Made by a program: the position numbers and the translations under genes. Under the pieces are notes generated by a model. It ran no database searches and had not been told where the DNA came from. It worked only from the letters and a program-made list of their open reading frames with translations. 64,000 bases of DNA from Clostridiales bacterium VE202-21 (GTDB lineage Bacteria > Bacillota > Clostridia > Lachnospirales > Lachnospiraceae). The DNA lies in assembly GCA_000509105.1 (NCBI GenBank), contig BAIF02000079.1, positions 1 to 64,000 of the forward strand. Reading direction: 5' to 3'. This document shows, piece by piece, positions 17,895-26,511 of the stretch. Position 1 is the stretch's first letter. Every line of letters begins with the position of its first letter.

Positions 17895-17909
17895 TACGGA
17901 GGCGCAAAG

Positions 17910-18695
17910 ATGGGAAAGACAAAAGTGATATGTTTTGCAAATAACAAGGGGGGCAGCGGAAAATCCACGACCTGTTCCAATGTGGGGTATGGGCTCACCC
18001 AACTGGGAAAGAAGGTGCTGCTGATCGATGGGGATATGCAGCTGAACCTGTCACTTTCCCTGTTTGATGAGGAACAGGTCCTGGAATTTGCCCAGGGGGA
18101 AAAGAATTTGTACGAGGGGATCAGGCGGCAGGATGATCTGTCCAGCTATATCGTGCATTCTCCCTATGAAGGACTGGATCTTATTCCGTCTTCTACGCTG
18201 ATGAGTTCCATTGAGTATGAACTGTTTACAAAGTGGCAGAGAGAGTATATCCTGAGAAAATGCCTGGTGTCTGTCAGAGACTCTGACGTGTACGACTATA
18301 TTCTGATCGATGCGCCGCCGACACTGGGCGGCTGGGTGATGAATATACTCTGTGCTTCTGACCGGGTAATCATTCCGGTGGAATCAACACCGTGGGGGCT
18401 CTTCGGACTCGGCAATATGTTTGAATTTCTGGAAGAGGTAAAGCAGATAGCCCCGGATCTGCAGCTGGGCGGCATTGTGATTACAAAGGTTGATACAAGG
18501 AAAAATTATTTTAAGCAAACGCTGGAGACACTCAGGGAACTGGAACAGGTAAAGGTTTTTGATACATATATCCGTGTGGACAGCGCTATCGAGTGGTCAC
18601 AGGATAATAATGCGCCGATCATGGCTTACAAGAAAAGCAGCAGGAGCGCCGCAGAATACATGGAACTGGCAGCAGAGATTGCAGAACAGCAATAG
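17910..18695 (+). CDS. ParA/Soj-family ATPase without an adjacent ParB
   Basis: 261-residue deviant-Walker P-loop ATPase. Walker A KGGSGKST at about residues 13-20, with the signature lysine; LLIDGDMQLNLSLSL as A-prime; YILIDAPPTLGGWVMN as Walker B; and VITKVDTRKNYFKQT near the C terminus. ParA proteins partition DNA or position large complexes. No ParB or parS-like site is evident. GGAGG precedes the start. The neighbours are asparaginase upstream and an AraC regulator downstream, none of them plasmid genes, so a cargo-positioning role (some ParA-like proteins position microcompartments) is conceivable but unproven. Confidence 0.85.
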   Translation: MGKTKVICFANNKGGSGKSTTCSNVGYGLTQLGKKVLLIDGDMQLNLSLSLFDEEQVLEFAQGEKNLYEGIRRQDDLSSYIVHSPYEGLDLIPSSTLMSSIEYELFTKWQREYILRKCLVSVRDSDVYDYILIDAPPTLGGWVMNILCASDRVIIPVESTPWGLFGLGNMFEFLEEVKQIAPDLQLGGIVITKVDTRKNYFKQTLETLRELEQVKVFDTYIRVDSAIEWSQDNNAPIMAYKKSSRSAAEYMELAAEIAEQQ

Positions 18696-18750
18696 GAGTA
18701 CGGCAAAAAGAGTACAGAAGCCAGCGTACAGAAATGGAAAAGGTGAGTGC

Positions 18751-19710
18751 ATGCATCCGGAATTGATCAGAGAATTGTCTGTGATCACGGAAGAAGAACA
18801 GATGATATTGGACGGAAGAGAGGGAATCGACCAGCACCTTTATACGGAGAAGAAGGAACTGATCGTGGACTGTGAGAAGCTTTTGAAAAAGGGGAAGCTG
18901 ATCCAGGTCAGGCCGCACACCCGTTTTGTAAATTTTCCAAAACACAGACATAATTATGTGGAAGTGATCTATATGTGCCAGGGGACTACCACGCATATTG
19001 TGGATGGAAACCGGGTGGTTCTTGAGCAGGGAGACCTGCTGTTCCTCAACCAGAACGCAGTGCAGGAGATACTGCCGGCGGGAAAAGAAGACATTGCAGT
19101 TAATTTTATCATTCTTCCTGAATTTTTTAATATGGCTTTTTCCATGATGGAAGAAGAGGACAATATGCTGAAGGAGTTTCTGGTGGGGACGCTCTGTGGT
19201 AAAAATGAGAAAACCTCTTATTTGTATTTTCATGTGGCGGACGTGCTTCCTATCCAGAATCTGGTGGAGAACATGGTGTGGACCATTTTCTATGACCTGT
19301 CAAATAAACGCAGCTGTAACCAAATTACCATGGGACTGTTATTTCTTCAGCTTCTGAATTACATGGATAAGATGGAGACGGGCAGCAGGCAGTTTGACAG
19401 GGAACTGACCGGAGTTGTGCTGAACTATGTGGAGGAGCACTACCGGAACGGAACACTGTCTGAGCTGGCGGAAATGCTTGGTTACGATGTGTATTGGCTG
19501 AGCCGGGAGATCAAGAGGCGTACAGGCAGAAACTATAAAGAACTTCTGCAGGCGCGGCGCATGAGCCAGGCCGCCTACCTGCTGTCCAGTACGACACTGC
19601 CGGTTGCTGATATTATAGAGTCTGTGGGCTATGACAATACCAGTTATTTTTACCGGAAATTTAAGGAAAAGTACGGTATGAGCCCTAAGGAATACCGTGA
19701 AAGACTTTAG
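18751..19710 (+). CDS. AraC-family transcriptional regulator
   Basis: 319 residues. An N-terminal cupin sensor (KHRHNYVEVIYMCQGTTTHIVDGNRVVLEQGDLLFLNQNAVQEI) is followed by a two-HTH AraC domain: TLSELAEMLGYDVYWLSREIKRRTG and VADIIESVGYDNTSYFYRKFKEKYGMSPKEYRERL. Such proteins usually sense a sugar or related small molecule. The start at 18751 has AAGGTGAG upstream, and the longer in-frame reading to 18559 lies within parA. Target genes are unknown; the PHP gene downstream is the nearest. Confidence 0.88.
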   Translation: MHPELIRELSVITEEEQMILDGREGIDQHLYTEKKELIVDCEKLLKKGKLIQVRPHTRFVNFPKHRHNYVEVIYMCQGTTTHIVDGNRVVLEQGDLLFLNQNAVQEILPAGKEDIAVNFIILPEFFNMAFSMMEEEDNMLKEFLVGTLCGKNEKTSYLYFHVADVLPIQNLVENMVWTIFYDLSNKRSCNQITMGLLFLQLLNYMDKMETGSRQFDRELTGVVLNYVEEHYRNGTLSELAEMLGYDVYWLSREIKRRTGRNYKELLQARRMSQAAYLLSSTTLPVADIIESVGYDNTSYFYRKFKEKYGMSPKEYRERL

Positions 19711-19799
19711 GCGGGGATGAAGGTCCCTGCTTTTCTTAATGGTAAAAAGCTATTTTTATGAAAGAAAATATTTATGGTAAGAAAGGAAAAGAAGCCGCT

Positions 19800-20744
19800 A
19801 TGGAAAAATGTAATTATGCCTGCGATCTTCATACTCATACGACACGTTCAGATGGAGCAGATACTCCGCCGGAGGTGATCCGCCGCGCGGCCGCCCTGGG
19901 AGTACGGGTGCTGGCCCTGACAGACCACGATGCCGTTCCGGAGCAGAGATATATGGATGAGGACGGGAATCTGGTTGATCTTCTGGAACTCGCAGAGACA
20001 TCTGGAGTGAAGCTGCTGCTGGGTACCGAGATATCCTGCGAGACAGATGTGGAGGACGTGCATATAGTCTGCCTCGGCTGCAGATGGGAGGATGCATGGT
20101 TTGCAGAGCTTGAACGGGAGCTTTCCAGATCCAGAAGTGAGGGATATCAGTTACTCCTGGAACGTCTCCAGGAGGATGGGATGCATATTACCTGGGAGGA
20201 AGTTCTCGACAACGGAGGGCATCCGGTGAGTGAGGAACATGTCCTGAAGAAGATGATATTTGAACAGATGGCAAGGAAAGGCTATGCAAAGGATTGGAAG
20301 CAGGCTAAGCTTATGGTAAGAAATACGCCGGGATACCAGATCAAGAGGAAGAAACCGGATCCTGCTGCATTGATCCGGGAGGTGCACCGTGCGGGTGGGA
20401 TTGCGATATTGGCACATCCACTGCTCATTGCGGAACAGCCCCAAACAGACGGAACAATCATGACAAGGAAAGCGTATATCGACCGGCTCGTAGAGGCAGG
20501 ACTGGATGGAATTGAGGCCTGTTATACCTATGACAAGACCAGCTATGAGGGCACGCTGACCAAGTGCGAGGCGGAGTCTTATATCCGGGAGAATTATGCG
20601 GATCGGGTAGCCATTATGTCGGGCGGATCGGATTACCATGCGGATCAGAAAAAAGGGGCGGTGCATCCGAGGGAACTTGGAGAATGCGGGGTTACGGAGG
20701 AGTATTTTTATGGCAACCCGCTGCTGGCTGCGTTATTACAATGA
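19800..20744 (+). CDS. PHP-domain phosphoesterase (YciV/RNase AM-like)
   Basis: 314 residues. Metal-binding motifs of the PHP superfamily: DLHTHTTRSDGADTPPE at the N terminus, LTDHDAV, GTEISC, AILAHPLL and SGGSDYHAD. Relatives act as 3',5'-nucleotide bisphosphate phosphatases or 5' exonucleases on short RNA. The start at 19800 is chosen because AAAGGAAAAG lies upstream and homology begins just afterward; an ATG at 19758 is possible. It is the last plus-strand gene before a region of minus-strand genes. Confidence 0.82.
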   Translation: MEKCNYACDLHTHTTRSDGADTPPEVIRRAAALGVRVLALTDHDAVPEQRYMDEDGNLVDLLELAETSGVKLLLGTEISCETDVEDVHIVCLGCRWEDAWFAELERELSRSRSEGYQLLLERLQEDGMHITWEEVLDNGGHPVSEEHVLKKMIFEQMARKGYAKDWKQAKLMVRNTPGYQIKRKKPDPAALIREVHRAGGIAILAHPLLIAEQPQTDGTIMTRKAYIDRLVEAGLDGIEACYTYDKTSYEGTLTKCEAESYIRENYADRVAIMSGGSDYHADQKKGAVHPRELGECGVTEEYFYGNPLLAALLQ

Positions 20745-20887
20745 AGGCATTGGGAAACCAGAGACATTAACAGTAAATTTGACGGGATTTAGGAGCAGGC
20801 GTATTAATGACAAAGACAGGCTAATATATAAGATTGATGAAGAAAATGTATACATATTAGCCTGCAGCAATCATTATGCTGATAAAG
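20737..20887 (+). pseudogene. remnant of a YoeB/Txe-family toxin gene
   Basis: One frame encodes GIGKPETLTVNLTGFRSRR then INDKDRLIYKIDEENVYILACSNHYADK, which matches the C-terminal half of YoeB toxins (KPE.L..NL.G..SRRI...RL.Y...... ..C..HY). The N-terminal half and the YefM antitoxin are missing, and the frame upstream is within the PHP gene. The catalytic region at the C terminus is retained, but without a start it is probably a relic. It marks the junction where the orphan GRE cluster may have been inserted. Confidence 0.6.
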
Positions 20888-20958
20888 ATTCAGCTATTTT
20901 AAAACAGGAAATGAATCTGCCGGGCATTTTACAGTGGAAAAACCAACGGCTGTATTCT

Positions 20959-21702
20959 TTATTTGCCGGCAGCCACAGCTCTTGCCTCAATTTTATCATC
21001 ACCTTTATGAAGCCAGTCGGTAAGCGGTTTCCCAAAGGGTTTGGACAAAAGTTTTACAAGCTGCCCGATGGCGATGGCTGCAATGACCGTTCCTTCACGT
21101 ACGACGACTCCGTCGCCGGTAAAGGAGTTCAGGCCGCCTAAAAATGCAATCTGCAGGATGAGGGCGATCACAACCATAGAAGTGTCTGCGATAGACTTAC
21201 AGTTTCCAAAGGGTTTACCCGTAACCGTTGCTATGGCCCCGGCAAAGCCTTCCGCCGGCATAGGCGGCCACTGGGGACGCAAGTAAATAAAAACACCGAG
21301 GGCGCTAATGACCAGGCTGACTAGCAGATACACAAGCTGCATGGGGTAATTCTGAGGGCGCGGGAAGTTGAGCAGCAGATGGCCGAAGGCATTTGGGTCA
21401 GTACCAGTAAAATCTACCAGCCAACTGAAAATGAAGGTGACGATAATACCCAGTGCGTTAGTTACCTTGAAGCGTTTACGCAGGATAATGAGCTGTAGTA
21501 CAACTAACAGTATATAGATAATCATTGTTGTAACACCAAGGGTAAATCCCCAGATCTGTTCACATGCCCGAGGAATGGAACTTACCGGAGTGATCCCTAG
21601 ATTTGACATTTTGGAAAAATTAATGCCAATAGAGATTAGAAACAAGCCAAATACATAACATACAAATTGTTTTACTAAATTAACCGGTTTGGATTTTAAC
21701 AT
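20959..21702 (-). CDS. YitT/YczE-like integral membrane protein (DUF6198 type)
   Basis: 247-residue protein with about five or six hydrophobic segments. The opening KQFVCYVFGLFLISIGINFSKMSNLGITPVSS is typical of YczE/YyaS/YitT-related families of unknown function. Its frame begins within the end of the Crp/Fnr regulator gene (7-base overlap), preceded by AAAAAGGAGG, so the two are co-transcribed. Genomic position downstream of the orphan GRE and its putative regulator suggests a transport role for substrate or product, but this is inference. Confidence 0.75.
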   Translation of the reverse strand: MLKSKPVNLVKQFVCYVFGLFLISIGINFSKMSNLGITPVSSIPRACEQIWGFTLGVTTMIIYILLVVLQLIILRKRFKVTNALGIIVTFIFSWLVDFTGTDPNAFGHLLLNFPRPQNYPMQLVYLLVSLVISALGVFIYLRPQWPPMPAEGFAGAIATVTGKPFGNCKSIADTSMVVIALILQIAFLGGLNSFTGDGVVVREGTVIAAIAIGQLVKLLSKPFGKPLTDWLHKGDDKIEARAVAAGK

Positions 21703-22367
21703 ACCGGATCCTCCTTTTTATTTTCATTCATAAATAAATACACATTACCCGCGATGTCCTTTAAGCCGTCCTTGTCTAAAATATTAATTTGCTTTCCGGA
21801 TTTTTCAATCAACCCTTCATCGCAAAAATTCTTAATACAATAGAAAAACTGCCGCTTGCTGATATTCGTCTGCAGACAGATACTCTCAGCTTTTTCTTCA
21901 ATATTAGTTCCGTCTTTCGCCAGTTTTAAAAGCCAGTAGGCCAGTACCTCATTAGAAGGGAACAGCATGCGGAGCATCGCCAGCTTGTACATTTCGTACA
22001 CGCGGTCCGATGTCTTCAAATAGAAATACAGGGAAAAGTTCTTATCACTTAACAGCTCCTTTTTGCAGGGTGTCAGCCTCAGCAGCTTACAGTCTGTGGC
22101 TGTTCGGACGCCGCAGTTAAAATTCATGTTGCGCATTTGTGAGAACTTTCCGATAAATTCTCCGGGCCCTAATGAATCAACTAAGAATTCCCGTCCGTTA
22201 AAGTCCACAGTAAAGCACGAAACTTTACCCTCTAATATATAATACAGTTCGATATCCTTCTGCTCCTCTAAAGGAATAAAAACAACCTTCTTTTTTAACT
22301 CAACAACCGTCAGCTTTTCCAAAATATGCCTGGGTATAATTTCCTCTAATATATTCCCCGTACTCAT
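21696..22367 (-). CDS. Crp/Fnr-family transcriptional regulator
   Basis: 223 residues: a cyclic-nucleotide-like beta-barrel (IELYYILEGKVSCFTVDFNGREFLVDSLGPGEFIGKFSQ) and a C-terminal winged HTH (SICLQTNISKRQFFYCIKNFCDEGLIEKSGKQINIL). No N-terminal cysteine cluster is seen, so it is unlike oxygen-sensing FNR. Overlaps the membrane-protein gene and lies downstream of the orphan GRE on the same strand; regulator of that cluster is a reasonable guess. Effector unknown. Confidence 0.82.
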   Translation of the reverse strand: MSTGNILEEIIPRHILEKLTVVELKKKVVFIPLEEQKDIELYYILEGKVSCFTVDFNGREFLVDSLGPGEFIGKFSQMRNMNFNCGVRTATDCKLLRLTPCKKELLSDKNFSLYFYLKTSDRVYEMYKLAMLRMLFPSNEVLAYWLLKLAKDGTNIEEKAESICLQTNISKRQFFYCIKNFCDEGLIEKSGKQINILDKDGLKDIAGNVYLFMNENKKEDPVC

Positions 22368-22694
22368 ACTTAAACCTCACTCTCATACAAGTATAAAAAC
22401 GAACCCTCATGAAGTCCTGCAAAGCTATCTGTTTTTCGGGCCATTTCTAACTCGATTACAAATAATAGTTTCACTTTAGGAAAATGGAGTTCATTTTCCA
22501 TTACATCTATGTCCCTCACAAACTTATGCAACCAATATTTGCAGCTCGCTGTAAACCCGCCCCACGGGGCATGAATTACGGGGTGCCCTTTGGGTATATC
22601 ATATTTGCAAGGGAACTGTATACTTATATTTTACACCAACAGCCAGACTTTTCGAAGCCCAGCTGTTGATTTTTCGGTTTATATAAGTTGCATC
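22368..22694. other. gene-free interval holding a hairpin, a repeat copy and a terminator-like stem
   Basis: This 327-base stretch between the GRE gene and the Crp/Fnr gene has no convincing gene. It contains GGAAAATG-GAGTT-CATTTTCC (22480-22500), a dispersed repeat (22534-22599), and a 12-pair stem with G-T wobbles at 22638-22669 just after the GRE stop, which could end or stabilise its message. Confidence 0.6.
22534..22599 (-). repeat. dispersed repeat, copy C (inverted)
   Basis: The reverse complement reads TACCCAAAGGGCACCCCGTA then ATTCATGCCCCGTGGGGCGG and GTTTACAGCGAGCTGCAAA. It matches two tandem copies at 35977-36043 and 36042-36111 with scattered substitutions. Confidence 0.8.
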
Positions 22695-25127
22695 CTATAA
22701 GGAGAATTCCTGTTCTGAGCGAAGAATCAATTCATCGTGAATTGTATCGGTAAGGTCTGTCCAGTACGCACTGTAACCTGCCACACGAACGATAAGATCC
22801 GTGTATTTTTCCGGATGCTGTTTGGCGTCCTTCATAATTTCGTTGCTGATCACATTAAACTGGATGTGCTTACCGCCTAGGTCATGTAAGTAAGTTCGAA
22901 TCAGAGCATGCAGTTGTTCACGGCCCTCCTTAGTCTTTAGAGACTCAGGAGTAAACCTCATATTGAACAGCACACCATATAACTCTGTGTGGTCTACGCG
23001 GCCCGCTGATGCAATTACAGCCGCAGGGCCTTCGCAATCTGTTCCCTGTCTGGGCGATACTGCACCATCTGACATGGCTTCCCATGCGCAGCGCCCATCC
23101 GGGAGGGCTCCTGTCTTAGCTCCTGTTCCAGCATGGAAGCCAAGGGAATGAGGAGCAACCTCAAAGTGGTGTCCATATGCAGAAGGAATTTGATACCATA
23201 CATTTTCAATGATTCTGTAACCCTCATCTACAAGGTCATCAACTTCAGCGATATCATTGCCATATTTAGGAAGGTCAGATAATTTTGCATGAAGCTCTTC
23301 ATAACCTTCCCAGTTTGCATCAATAGCTGCCATCAGTTCTTCTTTGCTGCAGATAGGATCCTCACAGAAGATATAATTTTTAAGAACATAAGCCACATTG
23401 CCGAAGTCCTGGACACCTACCGGAACGATATACTGTGTATTATCATTATGAACCGCGCCGCCCAGGCTGGTTACCTTCCCACGTTTGATACAGTCATCTG
23501 TAAATGCAGACATCATAATATCCGGGAAGGACTCTATATGCTGGATACGGCATTGACGGTTACTGTTTGCAGAGTAATCCCCCCAGTACGCCCACTGTGC
23601 CTTGTATGCTTCAATAAACTCTTCATATGTCTCCATCTGAAAGAAATCACCTGTCTTGGGCCCGAGCTGCTTATTCATGCGGACATCATAACCGTTACGG
23701 AGTGCATATTCAAGCATCTTACCGCAGTTGATTACAATTGGCCATACAGAGCTAGTCTTACCGGGAACCCCATGAAGAACACATCCGCCGACGGCATAAT
23801 CCCGGGCTTCCTGTACAGTGTATCCACGGCTGAGCAGATACTGAATACTGTTATCATCACCCATAAATGCAGGGAAGCCCATGCCAAGTGCCACAATTTC
23901 CAGCGCACGTTCCATGAATTTTCTGTCAATGTTTGCATGGTAGCGGACGGAAAGGGTTGGATGCGGTGTATGGACGCGCTCAGCAGCATCAAGCCACAGA
24001 TAAGATAAACGGTTTGTTGCGTCCCGTCCTGTGATTGGATCAACACCACCAAGGATACAATTATGGAAATGTGACTCTGAACTTAAGTTTGGAGTCATGA
24101 GATCCGGCCAGAACTGACGCTTGCCCATGACCTTGCAGCGGAAGCACTCGAGAAGCTGTGTGGCATATTCTTCATCGATGTAGCCTGTTTCAATATCTGA
24201 TTTAAAGCAGGGAAATAAGAACTGATCAACACGGCCAAACCCCATTCCATATGTACGTGTATCATAGAAGATCATCAGGATCCCAAAGTAGAATGACTGA
24301 AGAGCTTCCTGGAATGTTTCTGCCGGATACTCCGGAACCCGCATGCATACCCTTGCAATTTCCTCGAGCTCAGCCTTACGCATCGGGTCTTTCTCCGCTG
24401 CCGCTTTTTCAGAAGCAAGTGCTGCATAGCGATGTGCATATTCAATGCCTCCTTCCAGCATTAACTTAAGCCCAAGCCAGAACTCGTGTGCACGGTAATC
24501 CTCATCTGTTAAGATCACGAGTTTTTCAAGCTGCTCGTCAATATCTGCAATCAGGCCTCTAACGCCCTTTGATACGATTCTTGAAATATCCGGAACATGC
24601 CATGCCTTTTCAGCATAGACCTCTGAAAGGAAGTTGCAGACCCATGCGCCCTGTTCACCGACACTCTCTGCAAAAGCGACCTCTTCTTCACCAAGATACT
24701 TGTACCACATTTCTTTGCCGCCCACATTTTGGAACTTATGGGCGATATCTTTTGCCTGTTGTGCCTGTTCAGGGCTTTCGAATGCGAAGAACTTTCCGCT
24801 TCCCTTCCATCCATATTTATCGGCATAATCACTGACCCATGTTGCAGCTAGATCCGGGAACCACTCAGGCCCCATTGGTTTCGCACTGAAATCACCAACT
24901 AACAGCTGCTCATCATCAATATAAATAGGGATTTCTTTCAGTATTTTTGCAATGGAATATCCACGTTTACGATAAAATGAATAACCGGCGTATTCTTCAT
25001 AAGCGTCTGCAAGAAGCTGGGCGCGTGCCATGGACATTGTCTGTGTATAGCGCAGAGGATTTAATCTTTCCCAAATAGTTTCACCACGAGTTTTTCCATG
25101 ATATTGCTTATAGGTAACTTTTGTCAT
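22695..25127 (-). CDS. glycyl radical enzyme of unassigned function (PFL2-like)
   Basis: 810-residue GRE. The glycyl-radical loop is IVRVAGYSAYW with G784 as radical site. The thiyl-radical loop is AVGGCVLHGVPGK with C449, but residue 451 is Leu, where propanediol, choline, glycerol, hydroxyproline and isethionate enzymes and the arylacetate decarboxylases have a catalytic Glu (CxE). Within known GREs, absence of that Glu is more like C-C lyases or X-succinate synthases. An ordinary ribosome site (AAAGGTGG) precedes the start. The gene follows its activase in an operon on the minus strand, separated by a strong hairpin. No microcompartment targeting peptide is evident. Reaction unknown. Confidence 0.88.
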   Translation of the reverse strand: MTKVTYKQYHGKTRGETIWERLNPLRYTQTMSMARAQLLADAYEEYAGYSFYRKRGYSIAKILKEIPIYIDDEQLLVGDFSAKPMGPEWFPDLAATWVSDYADKYGWKGSGKFFAFESPEQAQQAKDIAHKFQNVGGKEMWYKYLGEEEVAFAESVGEQGAWVCNFLSEVYAEKAWHVPDISRIVSKGVRGLIADIDEQLEKLVILTDEDYRAHEFWLGLKLMLEGGIEYAHRYAALASEKAAAEKDPMRKAELEEIARVCMRVPEYPAETFQEALQSFYFGILMIFYDTRTYGMGFGRVDQFLFPCFKSDIETGYIDEEYATQLLECFRCKVMGKRQFWPDLMTPNLSSESHFHNCILGGVDPITGRDATNRLSYLWLDAAERVHTPHPTLSVRYHANIDRKFMERALEIVALGMGFPAFMGDDNSIQYLLSRGYTVQEARDYAVGGCVLHGVPGKTSSVWPIVINCGKMLEYALRNGYDVRMNKQLGPKTGDFFQMETYEEFIEAYKAQWAYWGDYSANSNRQCRIQHIESFPDIMMSAFTDDCIKRGKVTSLGGAVHNDNTQYIVPVGVQDFGNVAYVLKNYIFCEDPICSKEELMAAIDANWEGYEELHAKLSDLPKYGNDIAEVDDLVDEGYRIIENVWYQIPSAYGHHFEVAPHSLGFHAGTGAKTGALPDGRCAWEAMSDGAVSPRQGTDCEGPAAVIASAGRVDHTELYGVLFNMRFTPESLKTKEGREQLHALIRTYLHDLGGKHIQFNVISNEIMKDAKQHPEKYTDLIVRVAGYSAYWTDLTDTIHDELILRSEQEFSL

Positions 25128-25170
25128 TTTATTTCCACCTTTCTCATATTAAACATTAATATCTATATTC

Positions 25171-25202
25171 TTACCTGACCGTGGGCCCTTTCGGTCAGGT
25201 AA
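25171..25202 (-). promoter_or_regulatory. intergenic hairpin between activase and GRE genes
   Basis: Perfect 11-pair stem TTACCTGACCG / CGGTCAGGTAA with a 10-base loop, no T-run. Located between activase stop and GRE start; such stems often protect the 5' end of a processed downstream message, which would yield more GRE than activase. Confidence 0.65.
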
Positions 25203-25227
25203 ATAGAAACAGAATGGAATCGCGTGT

Positions 25228-26139
25228 TTAAATAGATTCACGTATTGCATTTAATTCGGCCAGATATTCCTCAGACTGACGTTTGTTTTTCGGACAGATT
25301 CCCGGCATATCAAGACGTTCATATTTGTCTTCGCCAAGATTGTTATATCCTAAAAGTTCATGGTATTCTGCCGGGCTAAGTCCAAGCTCATTCCTAATGA
25401 AATGAGCAATAGCTGCAACGGACTCCAGAGAATCGTTGAAGCCGGGTATCAATGGTGTACGGAATTGCAGTTTTTTCCCCATCTTTACAAGGCGTTTCGC
25501 ATTATCCAGGATTCTTTCGTTTGATACTTTCGTACCCATTATATGTTTTTCCTTGTCCATATGTTTTAGATCATACATGATAAAATCACAATGTTCTGCA
25601 ATCGCCCGTACCGTTTCCCAGGGAAAAGCCCCTTCCATTTCTACGGCAGTACGAATGCCTTCATCATGAGCGGCCTTTAAAAGATTAATTGTAAATTCCG
25701 GCTGCATTTCACAGGCTCCGCCTGATATTGTCATGCCGCCTCCGGAATTACAAAATAAGTTGTAATCTCTCCTGACCTTATGGATGACCTGTTTCACGGT
25801 CATGGGCTCTCCTTCTACTGAGCGGACATTGTTAAAACATGCGCTGACACATCGTCCGCATACAGTACATAGTGAGCGGTTCGTTGCCACAGCACCATCT
25901 GCAAAATAGTTTGCTTTCTGCGGACAGGCCTGCACACATCGACCACAGCCCGTGCACCGGTCCTTTTTGATCATCAGCACTGGTTTGAGACTCTGCGACT
26001 CCGGATTCTGACACCAATAACAGCGAAGAGGACATCCCTTTAAGAAAACGGTTGTACGAACCCCGGGGCCGTCATGTGTAGAATATCTCTGAATGTTAAA
26101 GACCTGTCCGACGAGTTCTGCGTTATATACTGTACTCAT
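25228..26139 (-). CDS. glycyl radical enzyme activase with two extra iron-sulfur clusters
   Basis: 303-residue radical-SAM protein. The N-terminal YSTHDGPGVRTTVFLKGC and CPLRCYWCQNPES give the CX3CX2C motif for the radical-SAM cluster. Two ferredoxin-type motifs follow, CTGCGRCVQACP and CTVCGRCVSAC, then GGGMTISGG. It would cleave SAM to install the glycyl radical on the adjacent GRE. The ferredoxin insert distinguishes it from the shorter activase at 48600. AAAGGAGG precedes the start; it is the first gene of the minus-strand operon, divergent from the sugar ABC operon. Confidence 0.92.
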   Translation of the reverse strand: MSTVYNAELVGQVFNIQRYSTHDGPGVRTTVFLKGCPLRCYWCQNPESQSLKPVLMIKKDRCTGCGRCVQACPQKANYFADGAVATNRSLCTVCGRCVSACFNNVRSVEGEPMTVKQVIHKVRRDYNLFCNSGGGMTISGGACEMQPEFTINLLKAAHDEGIRTAVEMEGAFPWETVRAIAEHCDFIMYDLKHMDKEKHIMGTKVSNERILDNAKRLVKMGKKLQFRTPLIPGFNDSLESVAAIAHFIRNELGLSPAEYHELLGYNNLGEDKYERLDMPGICPKNKRQSEEYLAELNAIRESI

Positions 26140-26511
26140 TTCACACCTCCTTTCTTGAAAATTTTATTACTATTCTTTTTGCGTAATTATGCTGTTTAGA
26201 GTTAAAATACGGATGCAATTGATTCGTATATATCTAAGGATTACAAATTACTTCTGGTGAAAGTGCCCTATCTGTTTCCTGATATTAGGTGTATTCTATA
26301 AGATTTAAACAAAAATATGAAGTGCAAACTGCGTTGTTTTGCGTTTTTTTACATTTTTAGTTAATTGTTCAATATTGTTAATCCTGTCGTTCATTTAATT
26401 CCATTTACTTCTTTAAAGCCGAAAGTTAAAATAAACCTAACACAAACGAAAGTTCCGCGGAAGGTGCATGTAGATCGTTACAACAGAATTATTGATAAGG
26501 AGGAAGGAGAA
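26140..26511. other. divergent regulatory interval
   Basis: 372 AT-rich bases between the GRE activase and the sugar-binding protein, transcribed apart. It must hold promoters for both operons, but no textbook -35/-10 pair stands out. A TGCAAACTGCG/TTGTTTTGCG imperfect repeat around 26323-26343 might be an operator. AAGGAGGAAGGAG sits before 26512. Confidence 0.5.
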
